From positions 1 to 32,345 of the forward strand of contig NZ_LVJN01000007.1 of assembly GCF_002109495.1 (NCBI RefSeq): 32,345 nt of DNA. Reading direction: 5' to 3'. A model generated the notes under the pieces. That model had not been told where the DNA came from. It searched no databases and was given only the letters and a program-made list of their open reading frames with translations. Both the position numbers and the translations under genes were made by a program. Below, one piece after another: positions 6,556 to 16,465 of the stretch. Source of the stretch: Magnetofaba australis IT-1. Lineage in GTDB: Bacteria > Pseudomonadota > Magnetococcia > Magnetococcales > Magnetococcaceae. How positions within the stretch are numbered: the stretch's first letter is position 1; every line of letters begins with the position of its first letter.

Positions 6556-7467
6556 ATGCGAATTCAAGCGAGTGGAACCATGGCTGGATCCAAGCTCGAT
6601 GGCCTTTCCCAAATCCAGCGAGAGCGGCTGTTTTATCTGGAGTTCCGGGCCTTTTTCCTGGGCGCGGTGAACCGGTATGACATTGTCAACCGATTTGGCG
6701 TGAAAGATGCCGCCGGTACCCGGGACATCCGGCTCTATCGGGATCTGGCCCCGGGCAACATCGAGTACGAATACCGGATTCGCAGCTACCTGCCCACGGA
6801 CCAGCTCAGGCCGCTGTTCACTTTCGATGTGCCTCAGGCGATGGTAGCCATTGCCCATGGGCTGGGCGATGATTTCGTTGGGACCGGAAAGCCGCTCATC
6901 ACATGCGAGATGCCGACCCACTTGAACACGCCGGACATCGACGTGTTGGCGGCCATGACCCGGGCCATCCATCTGCGGCGTGCGGTGAAGCTCACCTACC
7001 GCTCATTGAGCAGTGGGGCTACCCGCAAGGAGATCGTCCCCTACGCCCTGGTGGATAATGGGCTGCGCTGGCATGTGCGCGCCTACGACCGAAAGCGGCA
7101 GCGGTTCTCGGATTTCGTCATCAACCGCATGAGCGGTCCGAAACTGTTGGATGGGGAGGAGTTCCCCGAAAGCGAAACCCGGGAGGCGGATAACCAGTGG
7201 AACCGCATCGTGACCATGGAGATGGTCCCCCACCCGAGGTTGAAGCACCCGGAGACCATCGCTCATGAGTATGCCATGAAGGATGGTGTGCTCACGGTCA
7301 ACGTCCGGGCCGCCGTGGCAGGGTATGTGCTCCGTCGCTGGAACGTGGATTGTTCCGAGAATCATCACCTGGACGGGGCCGAAGTCCACTTGTGGCTCCG
7401 GAACCGGCCAACGCTGTATGGGGTGGAAGGGCTGGTCATTGCGCCGGGCTACACGGAATCGACATGA
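6556..7467 (+). CDS. WYL-domain transcriptional regulator (BrxR/CapW-like)
   Basis: 303 residues. The layout is that of the BrxR/CapW group: an N-terminal winged helix (about 15-75, RERLFYLEFRAFFLGAVNR onward), a WYL domain (about 130-210, with VKLTYRS, the VPYALVDNGLRWHVRAYD core and FVINRMSG), and a C-terminal WCX-like domain (about 225-300). Such proteins are dimeric, ligand-sensing repressors of phage-defence operons, including BREX. The start at 6556 has GGTGGGG well placed upstream. The stop overlaps the brxF ATG (ATGA), so it is the first gene of the operon and probably controls the promoter just before it. The ligand is unknown. Confidence 0.85.
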   Translation: MRIQASGTMAGSKLDGLSQIQRERLFYLEFRAFFLGAVNRYDIVNRFGVKDAAGTRDIRLYRDLAPGNIEYEYRIRSYLPTDQLRPLFTFDVPQAMVAIAHGLGDDFVGTGKPLITCEMPTHLNTPDIDVLAAMTRAIHLRRAVKLTYRSLSSGATRKEIVPYALVDNGLRWHVRAYDRKRQRFSDFVINRMSGPKLLDGEEFPESETREADNQWNRIVTMEMVPHPRLKHPETIAHEYAMKDGVLTVNVRAAVAGYVLRRWNVDCSENHHLDGAEVHLWLRNRPTLYGVEGLVIAPGYTEST

Positions 7468-7940
7468 CGAATACGCAGATTCAGTCCGCAGTCTTGGATG
7501 CTGTCAGGCAAGCGGGGCAACTCTTCCACCGCCTGATTTTATTGGTGGGGCCATCCGGCTCGGGCAAGACGCGCCTGTTGCGCGATGTCGGCCACTCCAC
7601 CGGATGGCCGGTCATCAACCTCAACCTCGAACTGTCCAAAGGCATGCTCGAACTGTCCAACAGGAAAAGAGCCATGAAGGCAGGCCGGTTGATGGCGGAA
7701 ATCGTCGAGCGTGATGGGGCTGACGTCACGCTGTTGGATAACCTGGAGTTGCTGTTTGAACCATCGCTCATGCTGGACCCTCTCCGGCTGCTTCAGGGAA
7801 TAGCCCGGGACAGAACCGTGGTTGCCGCATGGAATGGTCGTTTGACCGATGGCCATCTTGATTACGCCGAACCGGGGCATCCGGAACACAGGCGATACAT
7901 GGCGAAAGATCTATTGATTGTCGAACTGGGGAACCAGTGA
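7464..7940 (+). CDS. brxF: BREX type III small P-loop ATPase BrxF
   Basis: 158 residues from an ATG overlapping the WYL stop. A Walker A motif (GPSGSGKT, residues 29-36) follows an N-terminal helix. A Walker B-like strand ([12 protein letters not shown]92) comes after a helix-rich insertion. Size, single P-loop and position directly ahead of brxC are those of BrxF, the gene that distinguishes type III BREX. BrxF is thought to act with BrxC, but its exact activity is not known. The longer open frame upstream is overlap with the WYL gene. The stop is followed after about 16 bases by the brxC start. Confidence 0.85.
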   Translation: MTNTQIQSAVLDAVRQAGQLFHRLILLVGPSGSGKTRLLRDVGHSTGWPVINLNLELSKGMLELSNRKRAMKAGRLMAEIVERDGADVTLLDNLELLFEPSLMLDPLRLLQGIARDRTVVAAWNGRLTDGHLDYAEPGHPEHRRYMAKDLLIVELGNQ

Positions 7941-7956
7941 GCGGACATGGGAAGAT

Positions 7957-10900
7957 ATGGGGAGCACCCAGAGCATGAGATACGGCGAACTGATCCAGTT
8001 TGACCCCATCGAAACGGTCATCCACCTGCGCCACGCCGATGAAGCGGAAGCGGCACGGCAACTGGTGAGCACCTACGTGATCTCCGATGAGATGGCCGAC
8101 CGGCTCTGCAACCTGGTTGTCCCTCAGTTGCAATTCGATGAGCCCGCCGACAACAAGGGCCTGTTGGTGGTGGGCAACTACGGCACGGGTAAATCCCATC
8201 TGATGTCGGTGCTGTCCAGTCTGGCGGAATATCCGGACTTGGCGGCGTCCCTGTCACACCCCAAGGTCGCTGAATCAGCGGAACGCATCTCTGGCCGCTT
8301 CAAGGTCGTCCGCACCGAGATCGGCGCGACCACCATGTCCCTGCGGGAAATCCTGGTCGCCGAACTGGAAGAACATCTGGATGGCCTTGGCGTGACCTTC
8401 CGGTTTCCGGATGCCTCGAAGGTGACAAACAACAAGGGTGCCTTCGAGCAGATGATGGTGGCCTTCCATGAGCAGTTCCCTGATCATGGCCTTTTGCTGG
8501 TTGTGGACGAACTGCTGGACTACCTGCGCACCCGCAAGGATCAGGAACTGATCCTGGATCTGAGCTTCCTGCGCGAGGTGGGAGAAGTCTGCAAGGATCT
8601 GCGCTTCCGCTTTATGGCCGGCGTGCAGGAGGCCATTTTCGACAGCCCCCGCTTTGCCTTCGTGGCCGACAATGTCCGGCGGGTCAAGGACCGTTTCGAG
8701 CAGCTCCTGATCGCCCGCAAGGATGTCAAGTTCGTCGTCTCTCAGCGCCTGTTCCGCAAGACATCCGAACAGCAGGCCCGCATCCGCGACTACCTTGTCC
8801 CCTTCGCCCGCTTCTATGGCCACATGAACGAGCGGATGGACGAGTTCGTCAATCTGTTTCCGGTACATCCGGATTACATCGACACCTTCGAGCGAATCAC
8901 GGTAGTCGAGAAACGGGAGGTTCTCAAAACCCTCTCCGCTTCCATGAAGGGATTGCTGAACCGGGAACTGCCGGAAGACGCCCCTGGCCTGATCGCATAC
9001 GACCAGTATTGGGGAACCCTGCGGGAGAACGCGTCGTTCCGTTCGGTGCCGGACATCAAGGCGGTGATCGACTGTAGCCAGGTGCTGGAAGCCAGGATTC
9101 AGCAGGCCTTCACCCGCCCGGCCTACCGGCCCATGGCGCTCCGGATCATTCATGCCCTGTCGATCCATCGGCTGACCCATAACGATGTCTATGCCGCCCT
9201 GGGCGCGACGGCCCGGGAGTTGCGCGACACGCTCTGCCTGTATCAGCCGGGCATTGAGGATCTGGGCGGTGACCCGGCGGACGATCTCCTCTCCCAGGTG
9301 GAGACGGTGCTCAAGGAGGTTCACAAGACCGTCAGCGGGCAGTTCATCTCCTCCAACCCCAGCAACCGCCAGTTCTACCTGGATCTGAAAAAGACCGACG
9401 ATTTCGACGCCATCATCGAGCGCCGGGCCGAGGCGCTGGATTCCTCCACGCTGGATCGGTACTACTACGAATCCCTGCGCCGGGTGATGGAATGCACCGA
9501 TCTGACCACCTACGTGACCGGTTACCGCATCTGGCAGCATGAACTGGAGTGGCGGGAGCGAAAGGCGGCCCGGCAGGGATACCTCTTCTTCGGCGCGCCC
9601 AACGAGCGTTCCACGGCGGTGCCGCAGCGGGATTTCTACATCTACTTCATCCAGCCCTTCGATCCACCCCACTTCAAGAAGGAGAAGCTCTCCGACGAGG
9701 TGTTCTTCCATCTGGCCGGGGCGGACGACGCTTTCCGCCAGACGTTGCGCCAGTATGCCGCCGCGCTGGATCTGGCATCCACGTCATCGGGCAACGCCAA
9801 ATCGACCTACGAGGCCAAAGCCAACGGATACCTGCGGGATCTGGTGAAATGGCTCCAGGAGCACATGACCAGCGCCTTCGAGATCGAGTATCAAGGGCGT
9901 CGCAAGCCGCTGCGGGACTGGGCCAAGGGTCATTCCCTCCGGGAAATGTCCGGCATCGGAGCCAACGAGCGGATCAACTTCCGCGACCTGGTCAATGTCA
10001 TCTCCGGCATCCTTTTGGGAACCCATTTCCAGGATCAAGCCCCGGACTATCCGTTTTTCTCGGTTCTGGTTACCTCGGACAACCGGCGTCAGGCTGCCAT
10101 GGACGCCTTGCGCGGGGTTGCCACGGGAACCCGAACCCGGCAGGCGGCGGCGGTATTGGATGCCCTGGAACTGCTGGACGGCGACCGGCTGGAACCGGCC
10201 AACTCCAAATACGCCAAATTCATCCTCGATGCCCTGGGCCGCAAACCCACGGGACAGGTGGTCAACCGGGCCGAACTGATTCAGAGCGAATACGGCGTGG
10301 AGTACATGGCGTCAGGAACGTTGCGGCTGGAGCCCGAATGGTGCGCCGTCACCCTGGGGGCGTTGGTGCATGCGGGGGAATTGATCCTCACCATTCCCGG
10401 AAAGAAGTTCGACGCCTCCAATCTGGGTGAGATGGCCGCCACGTCGCTGGACGATCTCACGGCCTTCAAGCACCTGGAGCGTCCCAAGGAATGGGACATC
10501 CCCGCCATCAAGGCGCTGTTCGAGCTGGTGGGATTGACGCCGGGCTTGGCGCAACTGGTTTCCCAGGGCAAGCCGGAACCCCTCCAGGAGTTGCAGAGTA
10601 AGGTGACCGGGCTGGTTCAGCGCCTGGTGATCGCCGCTCAGCATGTTCAGGGCGGCATGGCCTTCTGGGGACAAGCTTTGTTGTCGGAAGGGGTGGTGAC
10701 CGGGCACAAGTCCAGGCTGGAGGAGACCAAACGCTTCCTGGAATCGCTGCAATCCTACTCCACCCCGGGTCGCATGAAGAATCTGAAATTCAACGCGCAG
10801 CAGGTGCGGGCCCATCAGGATGGCCTGGACGTGCTCGCGGAAATCGAGTCCCTTCAGGAGTTGGTCAGCGGTTTGGGATCCATGGCATCCTGGCTCTCCA

Positions 10901-11706
10901 CCGCCGAGGCGATCCTGCCGGGCGATCATGAATGGGTCGCCCGCATGCGCAAGACCCGTCAGGAAACGGTGGAAAGGCTGATGGACGGCAAGGCCCGGAG
11001 CAAATCGGGTTTTGCGCAACAGATCCGCCAGCAACTTGCGGAGCTGAAGTCCGCGTTCATCACCGTCTACAACGCCCTGCACACCCGGGCCCGGCTTGGG
11101 GTGAACGAGGAGAAGAAGGCGTCGGGGCTGAAGCGTGACAGTCGCCTGGAGCAGTTGAAGCGGCTGGCCACCATCGAGTTGATGCCGGCATCCCAGCTTT
11201 CCGCCTTCCAGAACCGCTTGGCTGGGTTGATCTCCTGCCACCGCTTGACCCAGCAGGAATTGGAAGCCAATCCGGTTTGCCCCCATTGTTCCTTCCGGCC
11301 CAACGCCGACGGGAACGCGCCGCCCATGGCGGATCGCCTGTCACGGTTGGAGGAGGATCTGGAATCCATGGTTTCCGGCTGGACCCGTACCCTGCTGGAC
11401 AACCTGTCGGACCCCACCACCCAGGAGAGCCTGGAGCTTCTGAAATCGGAGGAGCGTGAGCCGGTCAAGGCCTTCCTGCAATCCCGCGCCCTGCCAGAGC
11501 CATTGTCCCAGGACTTTATCCATGCGGTGGGCAAGGCGTTGAAGGGTCTGGACCGGATCGGCGTTTCAGAGCACCGCCTGCGGGAAGCGGTCTTCACCGA
11601 TGGTTCGCCCGCCACCGTGGAGGAGTTGCGGGAGAGGTTCGACCGCTTTCTCAACGGACTGGTCAAAGGCAAGGAACCGGGCAAGGTCCGGATCGTGTTG
11701 GAGTGA
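7957..11706 (+). CDS. brxC: BREX large P-loop ATPase BrxC (type III)
   Basis: About 1249 residues. The conserved opening '[19 protein letters not shown]' fits a true start at the ATG at 7957 or the ATG at 7975, not the TTG at 7918 that overlaps brxF. Walker A is GNYGTGKS (residues 73-80). Walker B is [12 protein letters not shown] with D184-E185, followed by the AAA-like sensor region. The long C-terminal part is helical with coiled-coil stretches and one CPHC pair near residue 1100. BrxC/PglY is the central ATPase of all BREX types and is needed for both methylation and phage restriction. GC content is high (around 65-70% locally), unlike the next gene. The spacing to that gene is three bases. 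Confidence 0.92.
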   Translation: MGSTQSMRYGELIQFDPIETVIHLRHADEAEAARQLVSTYVISDEMADRLCNLVVPQLQFDEPADNKGLLVVGNYGTGKSHLMSVLSSLAEYPDLAASLSHPKVAESAERISGRFKVVRTEIGATTMSLREILVAELEEHLDGLGVTFRFPDASKVTNNKGAFEQMMVAFHEQFPDHGLLLVVDELLDYLRTRKDQELILDLSFLREVGEVCKDLRFRFMAGVQEAIFDSPRFAFVADNVRRVKDRFEQLLIARKDVKFVVSQRLFRKTSEQQARIRDYLVPFARFYGHMNERMDEFVNLFPVHPDYIDTFERITVVEKREVLKTLSASMKGLLNRELPEDAPGLIAYDQYWGTLRENASFRSVPDIKAVIDCSQVLEARIQQAFTRPAYRPMALRIIHALSIHRLTHNDVYAALGATARELRDTLCLYQPGIEDLGGDPADDLLSQVETVLKEVHKTVSGQFISSNPSNRQFYLDLKKTDDFDAIIERRAEALDSSTLDRYYYESLRRVMECTDLTTYVTGYRIWQHELEWRERKAARQGYLFFGAPNERSTAVPQRDFYIYFIQPFDPPHFKKEKLSDEVFFHLAGADDAFRQTLRQYAAALDLASTSSGNAKSTYEAKANGYLRDLVKWLQEHMTSAFEIEYQGRRKPLRDWAKGHSLREMSGIGANERINFRDLVNVISGILLGTHFQDQAPDYPFFSVLVTSDNRRQAAMDALRGVATGTRTRQAAAVLDALELLDGDRLEPANSKYAKFILDALGRKPTGQVVNRAELIQSEYGVEYMASGTLRLEPEWCAVTLGALVHAGELILTIPGKKFDASNLGEMAATSLDDLTAFKHLERPKEWDIPAIKALFELVGLTPGLAQLVSQGKPEPLQELQSKVTGLVQRLVIAAQHVQGGMAFWGQALLSEGVVTGHKSRLEETKRFLESLQSYSTPGRMKNLKFNAQQVRAHQDGLDVLAEIESLQELVSGLGSMASWLSTAEAILPGDHEWVARMRKTRQETVERLMDGKARSKSGFAQQIRQQLAELKSAFITVYNALHTRARLGVNEEKKASGLKRDSRLEQLKRLATIELMPASQLSAFQNRLAGLISCHRLTQQELEANPVCPHCSFRPNADGNAPPMADRLSRLEEDLESMVSGWTRTLLDNLSDPTTQESLELLKSEEREPVKAFLQSRALPEPLSQDFIHAVGKALKGLDRIGVSEHRLREAVFTDGSPATVEELRERFDRFLNGLVKGKEPGKVRIVLE

Positions 11707-11709
11707 CCC

Positions 11710-13575
11710 ATGACCCAGGATGATCTAATCGAACTGCTAAAGGCGCATGAGTGGTCGGACGTTGAGTTCAAAGAAGCTCGACAGGCAGTTCCGAGAAGCG
11801 CATATGAGTCCGTGTCGGCATTTGCAAATACGGCAGGGGGGCATTTGGTTTTTGGGGTAAAAAAAGACGGCGCAGATTTTGAAGTGGTAGGCGTTATTGA
11901 CGTGGACAATGTCCAAAATTCTTTTCTTTCAACGCTTCGCCAACCCGATAAGATCAGTGCAACAATCCATGTAAAGGAAGATCTTCACAATATTGACGGA
12001 AATGATTTGCTGATTTTCTATGTGCCAGAGGCGGCACGAACAGAGAAACCAATTTTTCTTAACGGTGACATCCGCAGGGCATTCATCCGCAAAGGGGGGA
12101 TTGATGTCCGCTGCAGCCAAGAAGAGGTTCGCAGATTCATCAATGATGCTTCTTCTGATCGCTATGACGGACAGGTTGTTGAATTTAACCTAGACACATG
12201 TTTCGATTCCTCGGCGATATCCTGGTATCGCAATGTCTATGAGCACAAGCCCGGCAATCGCACTCATGCTGAAAAAAGCGATTTCGAGTTTCTCTTTGAG
12301 CTGGGCTTGATCAAGGAAACGTCTCAAGGCCACAAAGCCACAAAAGCCGCCATTCTCTTGTTCGGTCGTGACGGTTCATTTAGAGACCTGCTCCCCAGGA
12401 TAACGGTCGATTGTCAGCGATATGGGGGGCAACATTCCGAATTGGCGCTCCAGCCCAGGTGGATGGACCGGCTTGTCTTGGATTTCAATTTAATCCGCTC
12501 TTGGCAGGCTCTAACCGACTGGTACCAAAAGCTATCGGAGACGCCATTCCGGGTTGATCCAACGACCATGCAGCGGATGGACATGCCGCCAGACTATGTG
12601 GCGTTCCGAGAAGCTGCCATCAATATCCTGATTCACCAAGACTTTTCTGACCAGACCCGCAAACCGGAAATTTGCCACTTCACTGACCGAACCATCTTTT
12701 GGAATCCAGGCGACGCTTTTGCCTCCGAGGTTGACCTATGGGAACCAGGAGCAAAGGAAGTGCGGAACCCAGCAATCGTGGGAGCCTTTCGCCGGATCGG
12801 GTTGAGCGAAAACTCCGGTTGGGGGTTGCGGGATGTTCGTACCAACTGGCTCCAGCTGGGCAACGTTCCCCCACAAATCACAAATGACAAGGCAAGAAAG
12901 ACATTTCAGCTTACGCTGATTAAAGAGCTGTTGCTTTCTGAAGATCAAATCATGTTCCAGGCCAGCCTTGGCGTCCATCTGGATGAAAACCAGGCCAAGA
13001 GCTTTGCCTATGCCTGCCGCAATCGCGGCGCACTTACCGTCATGGATGTGAAAGCTGTCACCAGCCTCAACGGCCCGGATTCGCGAGCCCTGTTGAGCCA
13101 ACTGGTGGTGCAAGGTTTGATGGAGGCACAGGAGGAAGGCGTGCGCTACCAGATCGCGGCGCATCTGCGCGACCGATTCTCGCCAGAGCAGCCATCCGCC
13201 GGGCAAGAGAACATATCCACTGCACAAGCTGAGGCCGAACCGGCCAACTTATCCACTGCACAAGCTGGGCAAAACACGGCCAACTTGTCCACTGCACAAG
13301 CTCAGCCGCTTACTCAGCTCTCCGAGATGCAGTGGTCCATCGTGGTGTTCTGCGATACGCCCCGCGCCATGATGGAGTTGGTGGAGCATCTGGGCGTTTC
13401 CAACCGGGGCTACTTCAAGAAGAAGCACTTGGATCCCCTGATCTCTGGGGGCGTTGTCTCCATGACAGAGCCCGATTCGCCCCGGTCCCCCAATCAACGC
13501 TACGTGCTGACTGATTCCGGATTGCGGTTGAAGGCCCGCCGCGTTTCCGCAGCCGATACTTTGCAGAAGGAATGA
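11710..13575 (+). CDS. AlbA_2 / HATPase_c_4 protein inserted in BREX operon
   Basis: 621 residues from the ATG at 11710. Domains: AlbA_2 (Schlafen-type) at about 8-145 (HEWSDVEFKEA, FANTAGGHLVFGVKKDG, RRAFIRKGG); a RecG-like HATPase_c_4 region at about 290-400 (FREAAINILIHQDFSD, FWNPGD, ENSGWGLRDV); a winged-helix part at about 415-490; a linker with a 12-residue tandem repeat at 501-531; and a second winged helix at the C-terminus. AlbA_2 proteins include nucleic-acid binders and nucleases related to Schlafen, many in defence islands. It is not part of the core type III set. The first two thirds are about 42-45% GC against 60-70% in its neighbours, which suggests separate acquisition. A regulatory rather than nuclease role is also possible. 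Confidence 0.85.
   Translation: MTQDDLIELLKAHEWSDVEFKEARQAVPRSAYESVSAFANTAGGHLVFGVKKDGADFEVVGVIDVDNVQNSFLSTLRQPDKISATIHVKEDLHNIDGNDLLIFYVPEAARTEKPIFLNGDIRRAFIRKGGIDVRCSQEEVRRFINDASSDRYDGQVVEFNLDTCFDSSAISWYRNVYEHKPGNRTHAEKSDFEFLFELGLIKETSQGHKATKAAILLFGRDGSFRDLLPRITVDCQRYGGQHSELALQPRWMDRLVLDFNLIRSWQALTDWYQKLSETPFRVDPTTMQRMDMPPDYVAFREAAINILIHQDFSDQTRKPEICHFTDRTIFWNPGDAFASEVDLWEPGAKEVRNPAIVGAFRRIGLSENSGWGLRDVRTNWLQLGNVPPQITNDKARKTFQLTLIKELLLSEDQIMFQASLGVHLDENQAKSFAYACRNRGALTVMDVKAVTSLNGPDSRALLSQLVVQGLMEAQEEGVRYQIAAHLRDRFSPEQPSAGQENISTAQAEAEPANLSTAQAGQNTANLSTAQAQPLTQLSEMQWSIVVFCDTPRAMMELVEHLGVSNRGYFKKKHLDPLISGGVVSMTEPDSPRSPNQRYVLTDSGLRLKARRVSAADTLQKE
13210..13302 (+). repeat. 36-bp in-frame tandem repeat (12 aa)
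   Basis: There are two full 36-base units starting at 13210 and 13246, and a partial third from 13282. Each encodes N-(I/L)-S-T-A-Q-A followed by five variable residues. The shared part, AACnTnTCCACTGCACAAGCT, is almost identical in all three copies while the rest of each unit has diverged. It lies in the linker between the RecG-like part and the last winged helix. Confidence 0.9.
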
Positions 13576-13579
13576 TCCG

Positions 13580-16420
13580 ATGGCTCGCAGCAAATCAAGC
13601 CAATCCCAGGGCCCGCAACTGTTTCAGGAAGAGATGGTTCCGGCTGCCGAAGGCTCGGGCCGCCTGTTCGACGTGGAGTATGCCGCGCCCACCGGCCCGG
13701 TGGAGTGCCTGGGCCAGACGTTTCCCAGCGATGAAGCCCGGCGGGACCATTTCCTGGGCTTGTTGCGGGAGAAGCTGAAGGATTCCGAATTCCGCCGGAT
13801 CGAGGGATTCCCGGTGGGGACCGACGAAGACATTCTGGCGCTCTCCGACCCGCCGTACTACACCGCCTGCCCGAACCCGTTCCTGGAGGATTTCGTTCGC
13901 CACACCGGCAAGCCCTACGATCCGGAGCAGCCCTACCACCGCACCCCGTTCGCGGTGGACGTGAGCGAAGGCAAGACCGACGCTCTGTACAAGGCCCACT
14001 CCTACCACACCAAGGTGCCCCATCTGGCCATCGTGCCATCCATCCTCCATTACACCGAGCCGGGGGATATCGTGCTGGATGGTTTCTGCGGCTCCGGCAT
14101 GACCGGGGTGGCGGCCCAGTTCTGCGGCGCGGCCCCCAACCGCTATTGCCAGGATCTGGAAGCCATATGGCAGAAGGAAGGGTTGGGCAAACCCCAATGG
14201 GGCGCGCGGCGGGCCATCCTCAATGACCTGTCGCCGGCGGCCACCTTCATCGCCGCCAACTATAATCTGCCCTTCGACGTCAATGCCTTTGCCAAGGCCG
14301 GGCGCAAGCTGCTGGACGAGGTGGAGCAGGAACTGGGCTGGATGTACGAAACCCGGCACAAGGATGGCCGCCGTGGGCGCATCGAGTACACCGTCTGGAG
14401 CGAGGTGTTCGCCTGCCCCGACTGCGCCGGGGAGGTGGTGTTTCTGGAAGAAGCCCTGGATGCCGAGACCAAGCGGGTGAAGGATGCTTTTCCGTGCCTC
14501 CATTGCGGCTCTGAACTGACCAAGAAGCGGATGGAGCGCATTCAGGAAACCCGGATGGATCCGGTCATGGGCCAACCGGTGCAAACGCCAAAACGCTGCC
14601 CGGTTCTCATCAACTTTAAAATCGGCAAGGGCAAATACGAAAAGAAACCGGATGAGCAGGATTTGGCCATTCTGGAGCGAATCGAGTCCATGCCGTGGCC
14701 GTCAGAAATGCCTACCGACGCGCTTCCCTACATGCACATGACCCACGAGCGGGCGCGCATGGACCGCCAGGGGATCACCCACGTCCACCACTTCTTCCTG
14801 CCCCGGGCCGCCCACGCCCTAGCCGCCCTGTGGCGCAAGGCCCAGGCCCATCCCGAGCCGCGCACCCGGAACATGCTGCTGTTCTTCGTGGAGCAGGCGA
14901 TTTGGGGGCTTTCGGTGCTGAACCGGTACGGCCCCTCGCATTTTTCGCAAGTCAATCGCCAGATGACGGGTGTCTATTATGTGGCATCCCAACATGCCGA
15001 GTGCAGCCCGGAATATAATCTTGGAAACAAGCTGGATCGTTTGAAGAAAGCATTTCAACCCATAAAATTTACTCCGAACCAAAGCTCGGTCAACCAGGGA
15101 AGCGCCGCCAGCATCCCACTCCCAGATAACTTTATCGATTACGTCTTCACCGACCCGCCCTTCGGCGAGAACATTTACTACGCCGATCTGAACTTCCTTG
15201 TGGAGTCGTGGCACCGGGTGCGCACCGACGCCCAGCCGGAAGCCATCGTGGATAAGGCCAAGAAGAAGGGCATGCCCGAATACCAGCGGCTGATGGAACG
15301 CTGCTTCCGGGAATACTACCGGGTGCTGAAGCCGGGCCGCTGGATGACGGTGGTGTTCCACAACTCCAAGAACGCCGTCTGGAACGCCATCCAGGAAGCG
15401 ATGCTGGCCGCCGGTTTCGTGGTGGCCGACGTGCGCACCCTGGACAAGAAACAGGGTTCCTACCGGCAGGTCACCAGCACCGCCGTCAAACAGGATCTGG
15501 TCATCTCCGCCTACAAAGCCAACGGCGGGCTGGAGCAGCGCTTCGAGATCACCGCCGGCAGCGAGGAAGGGGTATGGGATTTCGTCCGCACCCACTTGCG
15601 TCAGCTTCCCGTCTACGTGGCCAAGGGCGGCGAGATGGAGGTGATCGCCGAGCGGCTGGGTTATTTCCTATTTGACCGGATGGTAGCCTTCCACGTCCAG
15701 CGCGGCGTGACGGTGCCCCTCTCCTCGGCGGAATTCCTGATGGGGCTGACCCAGCGCTTCGCCGAGCGGGACGGCATGTTCTTCCTTCAGGAGCAGATCG
15801 CCGAATACGACCGCAAGCGCGTCACCGCCGACAGCGTGAAGGAGCTGGTGCTGGACATGGTGGTGGACGAAGCCTCGGCCCTCCAGTGGCTGCGCCAGGA
15901 GCTGAAGGCCCGGCCCCAGACCTACCAGGAGATCCAGCCCCGCTTCATGGAACGCACCCGGGCCGGGTGGAACAAGCACGAGAAGATGCCGGAGCTGTCC
16001 GAGGTGCTGAAGATGAACTTCCTGGTCTATGGCGGCCAGGGGGACGTGCCCAGCCAGATCCACAGCTACCTCTCCACCAATTTCAAGGACATGCGCGGCC
16101 TGCCCAAGGATGACCCCACCCTACGCGCCAAGGCCAAGGACCGCTGGTTCGTCCCCGACCCCAACCAGGCGCTGCAACTGGAGCAGATGCGCGAAAAGAG
16201 CCTGCTGCGTGAGTTCGAGGAGTACCGCGCCAGCACCAGCAAACGTCTGAAGCTCTTCCGCCTGGAGGCCGTCCGCGCCGGCTTCAAGAAGGCCTGGCAG
16301 GAGAAGGACTACCCCACCATCGTCGCCGTCGCCGCCAAGATCCCCGAAGCGGTGCTCCAGGAAGACGCCAAGCTGCTGATGTGGTACGACCAGGCAGTGA
16401 CCCGAACTGAAGACGCTTAG
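13580..16420 (+). CDS. pglXI: BREX type III adenine-specific DNA methylase PglXI
   Basis: 946 residues from the ATG at 13580, with GAAGGA upstream and a 4-base gap to the previous stop. It is the methylase that marks host DNA in type III BREX. The SAM-binding motif is DGFCGSGMTG (from D167) and the catalytic motif is D525-P-P-F, so the SAM motif comes first, as in N6_N4_Mtase-type enzymes of this size. Between them are two CxxC pairs (C279/C282 and C306/C309) that look like a zinc ribbon. The C-terminal 300 residues are charged and probably mediate target recognition or partner binding. A short stretch before the DPPF motif (about 14995-15100) is AT-richer than the rest. The recognition sequence cannot be predicted. 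Confidence 0.9.
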   Translation: MARSKSSQSQGPQLFQEEMVPAAEGSGRLFDVEYAAPTGPVECLGQTFPSDEARRDHFLGLLREKLKDSEFRRIEGFPVGTDEDILALSDPPYYTACPNPFLEDFVRHTGKPYDPEQPYHRTPFAVDVSEGKTDALYKAHSYHTKVPHLAIVPSILHYTEPGDIVLDGFCGSGMTGVAAQFCGAAPNRYCQDLEAIWQKEGLGKPQWGARRAILNDLSPAATFIAANYNLPFDVNAFAKAGRKLLDEVEQELGWMYETRHKDGRRGRIEYTVWSEVFACPDCAGEVVFLEEALDAETKRVKDAFPCLHCGSELTKKRMERIQETRMDPVMGQPVQTPKRCPVLINFKIGKGKYEKKPDEQDLAILERIESMPWPSEMPTDALPYMHMTHERARMDRQGITHVHHFFLPRAAHALAALWRKAQAHPEPRTRNMLLFFVEQAIWGLSVLNRYGPSHFSQVNRQMTGVYYVASQHAECSPEYNLGNKLDRLKKAFQPIKFTPNQSSVNQGSAASIPLPDNFIDYVFTDPPFGENIYYADLNFLVESWHRVRTDAQPEAIVDKAKKKGMPEYQRLMERCFREYYRVLKPGRWMTVVFHNSKNAVWNAIQEAMLAAGFVVADVRTLDKKQGSYRQVTSTAVKQDLVISAYKANGGLEQRFEITAGSEEGVWDFVRTHLRQLPVYVAKGGEMEVIAERLGYFLFDRMVAFHVQRGVTVPLSSAEFLMGLTQRFAERDGMFFLQEQIAEYDRKRVTADSVKELVLDMVVDEASALQWLRQELKARPQTYQEIQPRFMERTRAGWNKHEKMPELSEVLKMNFLVYGGQGDVPSQIHSYLSTNFKDMRGLPKDDPTLRAKAKDRWFVPDPNQALQLEQMREKSLLREFEEYRASTSKRLKLFRLEAVRAGFKKAWQEKDYPTIVAVAAKIPEAVLQEDAKLLMWYDQAVTRTEDA

Positions 16421-16465
16421 TCATGAGTGCAACAGTGGCATAAAGCTGTGATAGGGAGCTCAAGC

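Noticed and set aside
8275-9711. Minus-strand open frame of 478 codons
   Set aside because: It is antisense to brxC, whose Walker motifs and family features are clear. It is a shadow frame caused by high GC.
10312-11286. Minus-strand open frame of 324 codons within brxC
   Set aside because: Shadow frame; Leu/Gln/Gly-rich with no domain and no start signal.
13595-14584. Minus-strand open frame of 329 codons within pglXI
   Set aside because: Antisense to the methylase motifs; no independent support.
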